From NCBI GenBank assembly GCA_038049695.1, contig CP142455.1, positions 24,651,501 to 24,715,500 on the forward strand: DNA of 64,000 nt, read 5' to 3'. The notes below the pieces were generated by a model, which saw only the letters and a list, made by a program, of their open reading frames with translations, had not been told where the DNA came from and made no database searches. This document shows, piece by piece, positions 44,561 to 55,410 of this stretch. Every line of letters begins with the position of its first letter. Positions within the stretch are counted from its first letter, which is position 1. Source of the DNA: Cinnamomum chago. Taxonomy: Eukaryota; Streptophyta; Magnoliopsida; Laurales; Lauraceae. The position numbers and the translations under genes are program-made.

Positions 44561-45376
44561 GTTCATGAACCTTTGCTGCATTACCAATTACCATTTACTC
44601 TCTGATCATGACCCTTATAGTACATAGCTGAATAAGGGCTAAAACAAACTGTAGCTAGGCCAGGCAGTTGTAGCATTTAAGGTCAGGAACAGGCCACGTG
44701 TCTAATATGTTTCAATTACCCAATCATAAAGGTTTAAAATCAATGTGCATACTTAGATTCTTTTGGGCAAACTAGGGTAAGCAATTCCATTAACAGCAAG
44801 AAGAGTGGGCAATCAACAATGTGCCTCATTTCTAATCATGTCTCATGTTAAATCCATCACTCCAAAATTTGTATTTAAATGACGTCATCACATAACAACA
44901 CTCATTGCTCCCATAACATAATGACAATAAAAAAAACAAGATAGAAATATATAGTTATCTATAACAATGAAAAGTTACAATTTTAGAACAAGGCTGATTG
45001 AAAGGAAAAGTTGGATATATCAAATGGGGTGGTCAAAGTTGGGTGGGGGGTAAAGTGGAGACAAGCATGTGAAGAAATGAAACAACATTTATATTGTATA
45101 GAGCTGAATGTTGGGCAGTGAAGAAATGAAAAGAAAGAATCATGAATGAATTCATTAAAGAGGAAAGTAGAATTGAGAATCATTTGAGAAATAGTATTAG
45201 TTTCTCAACAAGGATATTATTAGTTTTTGAAAAATGATACATTTCATTTTTAGAAATCAATGGTGCATGAGAAATCAAGGTGAGAAATCCTATCCCTAAA
45301 AGAAAAGGAAGGGAGGAATTGGAAACCCTAGAGAGAAGAAATGAATGGAGGATGGGTTAGGGTTTCAGATACGTAC

Positions 45377-45463
45377 GTAAGTTTTAAGGAGAGCGATGTC
45401 GTCTTCATCGAGAGGGGGATGGTTTTTCTCGTTGTTGATATCATCTTCGGGTTCTGGCGCCAT
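45377..45463 (-). pseudogene. RPT1: First exon of 26S proteasome ATPase RPT1 (regulatory subunit 7)
   Basis: Minus-strand ATG at 45463, 29 residues: [20 protein letters not shown] then DDIALLKTY, and a GTACGT donor. [19 protein letters not shown] is the conserved start of plant RPT1, and the exon ends exactly at KTY. About 125 bases upstream a TATATATATA tract and GAGAGAGAGA leader look like the native promoter and 5' UTR. No further RPT1 exon is seen in the 10 kb downstream. It lies antisense within CACTA-2, between its left end and its transposase. A captured promoter-plus-exon 1 is the simplest reading. Confidence 0.8.
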
Positions 45464-45589
45464 TGTTAATAATCATCGATTTTCTGAGACGTCTCTGCCT
45501 GCAACAACTTCAACTTTCTAGGTCTATGAATAAGAGAGAGAGAGAGATTTCTTTTCTTGATGCTCAAGAGAAGGACAAGAGCTTGCACA

Positions 45590-45604
45590 CTATATATATA
45601 TATC
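45590..45604 (-). promoter_or_regulatory. TATA-like tract of the RPT1 exon 1 fragment
   Basis: ATATATATATATAGTG on the minus strand, about 127-141 bases upstream of the RPT1 ATG, followed by a CTCTCTCTCT leader. Compatible with a retained host promoter. Confidence 0.45.
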
Positions 45605-46624
45605 CGGAATAAATGGAAAGCTTTACTCTTTGCCCCCTGTCCATTTATTGATACTATACTACTATGTAGGGGTTTTGGAATGCAATAAATTAGGACAAAA
45701 CATAGGGACCATTTTCAGATTTTCCCAACAATACTGTTACACAGATACATGTATAATTACATTCAATCACTTTCCTATTTCATCTTAAATTAAATCCCCA
45801 TTTTGAATTTTTTTAAAACAAAAGAACAATACCCAGACTTTCCTTACTTCCACCAGTATGCTGCATGAAAACCAAACTGCCCTTACAAATTAGGACAAAA
45901 CATGAACAGTTGGGTATTTGTTAGAGAGAATAGCAATTTCATTAGATGCCAAACATTGAGGGTTTTTACTCTCCAATTCATGCAATTTTACTTAAATTAT
46001 AGGAGGGTGTTCTTGACTCTCCAATTCATACAACTTTACTTATAGAAAATTTTATATTTGAAGATTTCATTGGTTGTGAACCTTTCATTATCAACTTATT
46101 CTATTCATTTGCATGCATTAGTGAAACTTAGACCCGTTCGAGAATTGTGTACGACAGAAGTTCGGTAATCCTTGACGCGACGGATTGGGTCTTCGACTAG
46201 ATTCGTTGTTCTTGTGATGTACATTCGAACTTTGTCGTATACAATTCTTGAATTGTCCAGTTCGGACAGTTTGAGAATGCAATTATACATCTTATACTCA
46301 ATAGCTCATGCAAGTCTGATGTTAGACAGAGTTTCGGTTGATGTCCCATTGTTCTCTGGGTACATACATAGGTACGACTGATGTTGTACCTGTGTCGTGT
46401 ACTTGGAGAACCACGCGGACATGCTGCCGAAATTTTGTTTGACTAGGGGACGAAGCATTCGAGTTGTTGAGTGCAAGTTGGTTCGTGCATTCTCGAATGG
46501 GATAGGACCAACCACCTTGTAGTAAGGAGTTTGCAGTTTATGGATAGGTGACTTGCATGATGTCTCCAAACATTGGGCTAATTGTACTTGTTCATTTTAG
46601 ACTTCCACAGAAGCACTTACGGAG

Positions 46625-49600
46625 ATGGACAAGAGTTGGATTGATTTACCGAATAGGATGTCTCGGGAATACATGGAGGGGATTAACCAGTTCATGGAAT
46701 TTACCAATGGGTTTGACAATGAGTTCATCAGTTGTCCATGTAGAAAATGTGGAAATCGGTATTATTACAGAAGAGAGATTGTTTGAGAGCATCTGATTCT
46801 GAATGGATTCTTGAAGGATTACAAGAACTGGATAAAACATGGAGAAGAGTATGTTTCCTGTCGCAGAGAGGAAATAGATGAAATTGAGGTGGATGATATG
46901 TCAGAGGCTGATCCGATGAACGTGATGTTAAATGATATCGCGTGCGGGTTGGCACCCGAATACAGAAGCTGTGAGACTGAGGGGGCGGGTGGGAGTAATC
47001 CTCGCTCTGGTGCCGATGAAGAAGCCTTGAGATATTTTGAAATTCTAGACGATGCACAGACAGAATTGTATCCTGGATGCAATGACTTCAGTAAATTGTC
47101 CTTTATTGTTGAGTTGTTACATTTGAAGGCATTGAACCTATGGTCTGACAAGTCTTTTGATATGCTCCTCCAGTTGTTGCATCGAGCGCTCCCATCCGGT
47201 GCAAAACTTGCTGAGTCCTATCAGGCTCGCAAGTTAACTGAAAATTTAGGTTTCACATATGAGACTTTGGATGCATGTCCGAACAATTGCATGTTGTTTA
47301 GGAATGAGAATGCCCATCTTGATAAGTGTATTGTGTGTCAGACTTCGAGATGGAAGGAGGACGTGGTTGGTTACAATCGTCAGAATAGTTCTACAAGTGT
47401 TATCAACCATGGCAAACTTGTGGCAGTAAAGCAATTGAGATATTTCCCACTTAAGCCAAGGCTGAAGAGGCTTTTTATGTCATCAAATATTTCTAAACTG
47501 ATGAGATGGCATGCCGAGAATAGCAGGGACGATGGTAAGTTGGCCCATCCAGCAGATTCCCTAGCATGGAAAGACTTCGATCGGAGGAATCCAGAATTTG
47601 CCTTGGATTGTCGCAATGTGCGGCTTGGTTTGGCTGCAGATGGTTTTAGTCCGTTCAGATCCATGACTGGGGCAAATCACAGTACGTGGCCAGTTGTTTT
47701 GGTACCTTATAATCTTCCGCCATGGATGTGTATGAAGCAACCTTTTCTGATCCTGTCCACACTTATTGATGGACCAGGAGGACCAGGGGACAAGATTGAT
47801 GTATATATGCAACCTCTGATAGATGAATTGAATGAATTATGGGCTGATGGTCTGATGACATTTGATGCCGAAGGCAATGAAATGTTTAAACTCCGCGCCG
47901 CATTATTATGGACAATCAACGACTTCCTTGCGTACGCCAACTTGTCGGGTTGGAGCACAAAGGGAGAGTTTGCATGTCCTTGCTGCAATAAGGAGAAGAA
48001 GTCAACTTGGTTGAAGCACGGCAGAAAATGGGCATACACGGGTCATAGGCGCTTTCTACCTCCATTGCATAGGTTCAGGAGGGACAAAGTGTCATTTGAT
48101 GGGAGTCGAGAATATGGTCCAGCACCTCGAACAATGACGAGAGTTGACTTGTTGTCACAGCTCGAGCAGGAGCAAATACGTACTGTGTATGATTTTCAAG
48201 ATTTACTGGCCCCGGTGCTGCCTTCTATTCCCGGTGCAAGTAGAAGGCGAGGTCATAATTGGAAGAAAAAAAGTATTTTCTACGATTTACCATACTGGAA
48301 AGATAACTTACTCAGGCATAACTTAGATGTTATGCACATCGAGAAGAACGTTTGTGATAATATACTATGGACCATTCTCGGTGCTCAGGGGAAGTCGAAG
48401 GATGGTGTCAATGCACGCCGTGACTTGGAAGAAATGGGCTTGAGAAAGCCGTTGCACTTGCAGTTGAGAGAGTCTAACAAGGCATACATGCCTCCTGCGC
48501 AGTACATGATGAGTAAAGATGAGAAAGATGTCTTCCTCTCAGTTTTGAAGGGTGTCAAGGTTCCTGACGGGTACTGTTCAAATATCGCAAAGCGTGTGAA
48601 CATGAGAGAGAGAACATTACAGGGTTTGAAGAGTCATGACAATCATATTCTCATTCAACAATTACTGCCTATCTCCATACGGAATTGTTTGCCTAAGAAT
48701 GTTGTAGCGCCGTTGATTGAAGTTAGTAACTTCTTCAGACAACTTTGTTCTAGAGTTCATCGAATTGATGAGTTGAATGGTTTGCAAGAGAGGATTGCTG
48801 TGACGTTGTGTCATTTAGAAAAAAAATTTCCACCTGCATTTTTCGATGTCATGGTTCACTTGACCATACACTTAACCAATGAAGCCCTGCTTGGTGGCCC
48901 TGTCCAATTTAGATGGATATATCCGATCGAGAGGTATATGAACACATTGAAGAGATATGTTCGCAATAGAGCTCGTCCGGAGGCATCGATAGCAAAGGGG
49001 TATCTGATGGATGAGTGCACAAATTTCTGCGCAGCATATCTTAAAGAGAATATTGAAACAAAGTTAACTAGGCCCTCGCGGATTAATGATGGTCCAGTTG
49101 GGGAGGGCACGCCATTTGATCTCAACAATATTGAGTGGATTCAAGCTCACCGGTGGGTGTTGTTCAACACCCCATCTGTTGTGGCTTTCACTCAGTAAGT
49201 GATCACTCATTTATACGTGTAACTTGTCAGTTTTTTGCCTAAAACATCACACTTGTCGTTAACACGTATTATGCATCGCAGGACACACATTGATGAGCTG
49301 AAACGGGACATGCCTCATGCTACAGAGAATGAAATTCATCAGTTTCATTACCAGTCATTTCATGAATGGTTCAAGAATCACGTATGTACTCAATCATTAG
49401 GAGTAGTTTCACTTGTTCTTGTCATATTACTTTCATGTAGTGATATTCACTGATCACATGCATTGTGTAGGTATATAGCTTACGAAGAACCAACGATCCG
49501 TATTTGACTGATGAAATGAACCAGTTAGCTGATGGCCCATTTATAACGGCCCGACGTTGATGTCAACGGCTTTCGATTTCGCATCAAGGATGTAGATGAG

Positions 49601-50071
49601 AAACGAGCGACGCAAAATAGTGGGCTCGGTTGTCCATCCGTCGATGCTGGTTACTATTATGGCCGGTTGAAAGATATTGTTGAAGTTGTGTATAATCACG
49701 GGCTAAAGTTTCTATTGTTTAAGTGTGATTGGGTGGATCCCATCCGAGGGGTGAAAACAGATAATTACCAGTTTACATTGGTAAATTTTAACAATTTGTT
49801 ACACCGTGATGATCGAATAAGTGCCGAACCGTACATACTGTCCTCAATGGCTGAGCAAGTTTACTATGTCAGAGATCCGAAAGATCCTAACTGGCAGGTT
49901 GCAGTTAAAATGTCAAGGAGGGGAGTGTATCAGATTGAATGTGATGAGCCAGATATTGATGCATTCGCCCAACAAGAACTTGACCAGAATACAGTTGTTC
50001 AACATGATGAAGATATTAATTGGGTTCAGGAAACCATTGAAGGAGATACAGTTGACTTACATGACCAATAA
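46625..50071 (+). pseudogene. CACTA-2 transposase (TNP2 type), decayed
   Basis: Start MDKSWIDLPNRMSREYMEG at 46625. Exon 1 runs to 49194, exon 2 is 49282-49381 and exon 3 is 49471-50071. An in-frame TGA (46784-46786) interrupts the N-terminal zinc-like domain after CPCRKCGNRYYYRREIV. Downstream the Transposase_21 core is open (DACPNNCMLFRNEN, LRLG/VRLGLAADGFSPF, KIDVYMQPLIDEL, WTINDFLAYANLSG, RHNLDVMHIEKNVCD), as is DUF4218 (FPPAFFDVMVHLTIHL). In exon 3 a frameshift near 49553 precedes DUF4216 (TQNSGLG, LFKCDWVD, VYYVRDP). Two lesions in an otherwise well-kept gene imply recent inactivation. An ATG at 46811 could restart translation without the first domain. Confidence 0.88.
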
Positions 50072-50180
50072 ACGGTTGGGAACTATTTCAGTAATGTTAA
50101 ATTTTAGTGTAAATAATTTTTAAATGTTATTTTCAATTATCTTGTTTAATGAAATTTATCTTACAAACATTTGAACAGAT

Positions 50181-51707
50181 ATGTCAGGACGAAAGAGGAG
50201 TTTGCCATCGGCATCTCATCCCAGTCCATCCACTCCAGTGGATGCTTCAGCGTCGTCCAGTGCGGCAGCTCCACCATCTTCAGCACCACCATCAGGAGAT
50301 ACACTGACTGATATAAGTTGATTTAATTAAAACATTTTAATTCTAGCAAATTATTTTATTTCAATTTAATTAGATTATCTCGAATTTAAACAGGTGCTAC
50401 GAGCACGGGCCCATCTTCCAGCAGGGGGAGAGGCCCTGCTAGAGGGATCCGGACATGGAATTCCGGGCATCCCATAGACGTAGAGTTTGATGAGTCATAT
50501 CATCCGGTGGGCCCTCATGCTCGCCAACTCATTAGCCAGTTAGGACATATGGTCCGGGATCCATATATATTTCCTTTGACCACACATGATTGGGACGCAT
50601 TCCCGGTGGCGAGCTAGATCGGACCTGGCAGCAGGTCAAGGTAATAATTTAACAATTCTCCTCAGGATGTGTCAATTTAAACCATAACTTAATGAAAAAT
50701 AATTTGTCAATGAAAAATTATTTGTCCTTTTCAGGACAATCTGAGAGCATGTCCTGAGCTCTTCTGGCCAGTTTGCATGTCTAAGTGCCGGAAGATGTGG
50801 AAGGATCATAAAAATAAAATAAAGACGCAGCACTGGAAGCCTCATCAGGGTGCGCCTGACATACTTCAGCGAGTGCCGACTGGCGTTCTCCCTGATCAGT
50901 GGACTCAGCTCGTCGGGTACTGGTCGAGCGAGGAGGCTCAGGTGAGAAACTTGTACTTTTTTATTTTAATTTTAACATTTTACTAATAACTAACGTAACT
51001 AACAAAAATCCCTACTAATAAATATTGAAAACAGAGAGTGTCTACTACGAATGCGCGGAACCGCACATTGCAGGGTCCTGCACATAGGTTGGGGACTCGA
51101 CACATCACCCAGGTCCGCCACGAGGTAAAAAGTTATATCGTACATTTAATTTATGTTTTTGTCATTCTGTATGATAGTATACTAGTAATACATTCCTCCA
51201 CCAACCAGTTGCGTACCGAGGGTGTTCTGGTCGATAGGATGTCCGTCTGGATGCGTTCTCGAGATCCTCGCCATCCAGAGGTTGCAGCTATCTTCGTAAG
51301 TTTTTATATTGAACTGTTTAAATTATGTTTCTATTTGTATGTCTTGTTATGCATGATAATATACTAAATGAATAAACTACGCAGGCCCAGTATAAGTCAC
51401 GCTTGGAGGAGTTACCCGAGGAGGAGCGCAGATTGCCATCGCGGAGGGATGAGATATTCCACTCCGTCGTTGGCCGGGATGGGCATGGATACACTCTGAC
51501 GTATGGGACGGGCATTCCACACTCGCACATCACGCGATCGGAGTCATCCGGTGCTAGCTCCTCCCAGGGCATACACTTCCGTACGGATGAGGAGATTCAA
51601 GCGATGCTGCAGTCCATGAGGGCATCGATCAGGGCAGAGCTCAGGGCAGAGGTCAGTGCAGAGATTAGTGCAGCGATGAGGGCCGAGTGGAGAGCGGAGA
51701 TAGCAGA
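50181..51707 (+). pseudogene. CACTA-2 second gene (Transposase_24-like), truncated by CACTA-3
   Basis: MSGRKRSLPSASHPSPSTPV starts at 50181 and is Ser/Pro-rich. Later exons carry TWNSGHPIDVEFDESYHPVG, an ELFWPVCMSKCRKMWKDHKN segment, EELPEEERRLPSRRDEIFHS and a C-terminal Ala/Arg/Glu-rich coiled segment (MRASIRAELRAEVSAEIS). A TAG follows VAS near 50617 in my reading, and frame limits in that exon are uncertain. The last exon is cut at EIA|D by the CACTA-3 end at 51708. The family role would be DNA binding at the subterminal repeats. Confidence 0.75.
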
Positions 51708-51724
51708 CACTACAACAAGTTGCA

Positions 51725-52345
51725 CTTTTAGCGACGTTTTTTAGCGACGTTTTTAAAATTCGTCGGTAAAAGTTAATTTTTACCGACGTTATAATTTCGT
51801 CGGGAAAATGAGCTCATTTTTAAGAGAAAAATCTTTAAAACTTTTGCCGACGTTTTAAAAACGTCGGGAAAAGTCACATTTGCCGACGTTTTATTATAGA
51901 ACGTCGGTAAAGGTAATTTTTACCGCCGTTTTATTTTCGTCGGTAAAATGAGAACTTTTTTCGTGTAAAAGGAAAAAATGTTTAAAACTTTTGCCGACGT
52001 TTTATAAAACGTCGGTAAAAATTACCTTTGCCGACGTTTTCTTACTTTTACCGACGTTATAATTCGTCGGGAAAATTAGCACATTTTTAATTTTTAAAAG
52101 GAAAAAAATTTTAAAACGTTTGCCGACGTTTTAAAAAACGTCGGTAAAAATTACCTTTGCCGACGTTTTCTTACTTTTACCGACGTTATAATTCGTCGGG
52201 AAAATTAGCACATTTTTAATTTTTAAAAGAAAAAATTTTTAAAGCGTTTGCCGACGTTTTAAAAAACGTCGGTTAAAATTACCTTTGCCGACGTTTCCTT
52301 ACTTTTACCGACGTTATAATTCGTCGGTAAACGGCTTTTTTTCCA
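51725..52345. repeat. Left subterminal repeats of CACTA-3
   Basis: TTTGCCGACGTTTT...AAAACGTCGGTAAAA palindromic units. In the second half they are arranged as about 125-130-bp tandem blocks (near 52020, 52150 and 52280). CpG-rich motifs in an AT-rich background, as expected for binding sites of the second protein. Confidence 0.85.
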
Positions 52346-53140
52346 ACCCCCGCGCCAAAACCCCTTTTTTCCTCTCTTTTCCCTAACTCTCTTTTCACTC
52401 ACTCCCGCTGCGATTTCCCTCCCTCTCTTTCTCTCACTCTCGCCCTCGGTCGATCTCTCCCTCGCTTGCTGTCTCTCCAGCCACCGGCCGGAAGTCGTGT
52501 GAATCGCCAACATCTCCAATCCCTCTTTTCCCTCACTCTGCGTGAATCGCCCAAATCTCCCTCCCTCTCCAGACCTCTGCTAGTCCCAGGCGCACGACCA
52601 CAGCAGCAGCCCCTGGACGCCTGCAGAGCCTTCATCGTCCTCCTCGCGCCGCCGGACGCCTCCCCTGCACCAGGTACACCCCTCCCTCTTCCTGCACTCC
52701 GCACACACCGCTCAACTCTCTCTCTCTCTCCCTCGTTCCCAATCTCTCTGTCTGCTCTCCTCCCTCCCTCCTTCTCTTCTTCTTCCTCCCCTCTCCCCTC
52801 TCTCCCTCTCTTCTCTTATTCCTGTGCTGTTCCTCTCCCTCTCCCCTGCTTCCTCCTCTGTGGCGCCCTGCGCACCACTCCCCCTCTCTCTTGGCTCTCT
52901 CTCTCTCTCTCTCTCTCTCTTCTTCTCTTTTCTTCTTCCTCCCCTGTTCCTCTCCTCTCGTCTGCAAAGTGCAGCCGGCGCAGCCGCCGCCGTTTCCTCC
53001 TCCTCTTCTTTCTTTCTTCCTTATCCTTCTCCCTCATCTCCCTTTCCTCTTTCTTATTCCACGCTCTCAGCAGTCCCCTCTCTCATGTCCTTCTCCCTTC
53101 GGGCCAAGGTCATCCTCTCCAGCCAACTAAGAAACCTAGG
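52345..53140 (+). promoter_or_regulatory. CT-rich leader of CACTA-3
   Basis: Extremely C/T-rich on the plus strand with GC-rich islands (GCGCCGCCGGACGCC), then AACCTAGGGTTTTGAG near 53130. It yields long chance frames on both strands (52399-53263) with Ser/Pro/Leu or Arg/Glu-only composition, which I do not call as genes. Position and texture suit a promoter/5' UTR of the element. Confidence 0.5.
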
Positions 53141-53263
53141 GTTTTGAGTTTTGTTGGCATTGGCAGTGGAAGAGGTTGGAAATCTGACAAAAGCAAAATA
53201 GAAATAGTCTTCTCAATGCTAAGAAATAGATTTATCATGAGGCCATGCTTTAGGACTTTATGA

Positions 53264-55410
53264 AATAGATGATGTAGTCACCTGAACCTCCCATCTTGTT
53301 AAAATTGTTCTTCTTCTCATTATATATTTTGGATTATGTGTTTTTAGTTGAATCAATGATTTGTGGATTTTAGGCATGAAAATCCCTTTTTTATGAAAAC
53401 CATGTAAACCAATTTTTTTTTTTGTTTATAATTAAGTTGTTATGTCCATTTTTTCTTCTTTGAATTCTGAACAAGATAGTAGCATGAGATTCTAACTGCT
53501 ACCATGGATAAAGCTCCAAAAAACTTAATTACTATGGATTTGAGTGTGCATAATTGGGGCACTGATGTGAAGGGTCAACTGTTGTATTTGGAATTGTTGA
53601 TGTACTCTGATTATAATGGATTGTTTTTGTTAGATGACCTTTTTATCATTCTAAACACTCAGATTTTTGGGTACTGTTTTTGTTTGATGACCTTTTTATC
53701 ATTCTTGAAATGAATGAAGAGTTTTTCCCATTTAGAGAATAAAATTATGAGGCTGGGTGGGTCTCTGATTAAAAGGAATGGGTCCTAACTTTAATTTTGT
53801 CTTGAATCTTGCAAATTCAGGTAGTATAGATTTCTGAGTTGATCATCTTATAGCATATTAGTGAATGCAAGATTTTGCTGAATCTTACTTCATTTTGTCC
53901 TCCATTCATTGAATGTTAACAAAGAAAGTGCAAGTTTGTGCAACAATGTTTTTGCAGAGAGGGCAGTACAAATGGAACTTCCTTTTGCAACAAAAATCAC
54001 TCCATGGAAAAGCATTTCTATAAAAGTGTGTAAGAAGTGATCAGAAGTGATGTTGGCACTGGTAGCGATTTTATTTGGGTGGCCCACAAATTGAAAGTAT
54101 CTGATGATGGTGGTATGGTGTTCGCATCAACTAGAAAATGAGGTGGACATGGTGTCCTGAACCCTGATTATCAGGTTTTAATTGAATGGGCCATCCAAAC
54201 GCTACACAATCAACTCGTGAATTTATGCTCTATTAAAAATAAGATGGACCACTTTTGGTATCTATAAGGTAGGAATGAGTGCAAAAGGCAAAACCAGAGG
54301 GCGGGGATATAAACAAAAAACAGGGGCAAAGAGCTGTTCTGGTCCTCACATGATTTTCAATGGATGACTCAGTGCACAAACGGATTTTATGGTGCACGCT
54401 ACCTGGAGGGGCCCACCTGATCACAAATCCAATTGGGCCACACACTGCCACTTTGATCATGATGGATCCAATGGACTTTGCATCAAACTGTTTGAGAGTA
54501 ACAATTGTTTTTCATGTAAAATTGTTAAGACTTGTGGGCTACAAACAAGGGATTAAGATGATCCGGTGGGCCTAAAGTTTTTAGGAAAAATATATAGGGA
54601 CATTTAGATATTTGATTCCCTCACTTTTCTCTTGGTTGGATAGGTTTAGGTGCAATCAAAATACTAACCCGCCCTGAACTTGAGTCGGATCAAAATCTGG
54701 AAACTCATACCTAGACTAAACCCAACCAACCCAGTCCCAACCCACCCCTAAATCACAAATAGGAGCGAGTTGGAGTGGGTACCATTTAAACCCGACCCAT
54801 TGCCATATATAGGAGGCCACTCCTCCCAAACTTAGTGAATCTATAGACACTGATGCTTACAACTTATACACCCTCCACATGTTATGTTAAATATCAGGTT
54901 GGAGTTGGCATGTGGTTGGGCCCTTAAGGCTTTAACCATAAATAGGTAGCCGACCTTATTTCTTCTATTGGGCCCCAGCACCTCCGACTTGCAGGCCTAA
55001 GAAATAAAGTCTGGCCAAGGGTTGGGCCCATGCTGACCTAGCCCATGACCAGTCAACTACAACATTGCTTGAACCATATTGTTGAACTGGGCCGGGGGAC
55101 TTTGAGCTATGAGCCCCATAATTTTAAAACTCTGAAAACATACTCCACTAGTAGGGTCACCAAGGTCATGCTCGGGACCACTAGTCTATTTTTTAAAGAC
55201 CATTCAATATAGACCCATACAAAAAAGAGCCATAGAAAAAAGAGGCTAAAATAAAAGGTGTTTGGTAATTGAAGGGTATGCTAAAACTGTGTAATTTGAT
55301 AGATTATGACAGATCTTACATTATAGTCATTCATATGCATCTCATTTCATTTATGTTGATGTTGCGATGTTTTGTTTGATAGATTATAATTACTTGTGAT
55401 TAGGTCAGAT
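53264..55410. other. CACTA-3 5' interior, no gene supported
   Basis: AT-rich, intron-like. At 53575-53712 TTGTTTTTG..GATGACCTTTTTATCATTC is tandemly doubled. 54130-54600 and 54640-55150 contain GGGCCCACC- and AACCCAACCC-rich stretches like degraded MITEs, without clear ends. Confidence 0.45.

Larger units (their letters stand above)
41522..51707 (+). mobile_element. CACTA-2: left part of a CACTA transposon, interrupted by CACTA-3
   Basis: It starts CACTACTAGAAAAATGAGC (preceded by CAT) and has short subterminal repeats with GCGGTCGC / GCGACCGC (41560-41640). Then come a CT-rich leader (41660-42160), a 4.4-kb region with captured exons, a decayed TNP2-type transposase (46625-50071) and a Transposase_24 gene (from 50181) that is cut at 51707 by CACTA-3. 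Its right end should lie past the end of CACTA-3, outside the window. Confidence 0.85.

Noticed and set aside
52466-53263. 265-residue Ser/Pro/Leu frame as a host gene
   Set aside because: It sits in the CT-rich CACTA-3 leader, overlaps equally long frames on both strands and has no domain.
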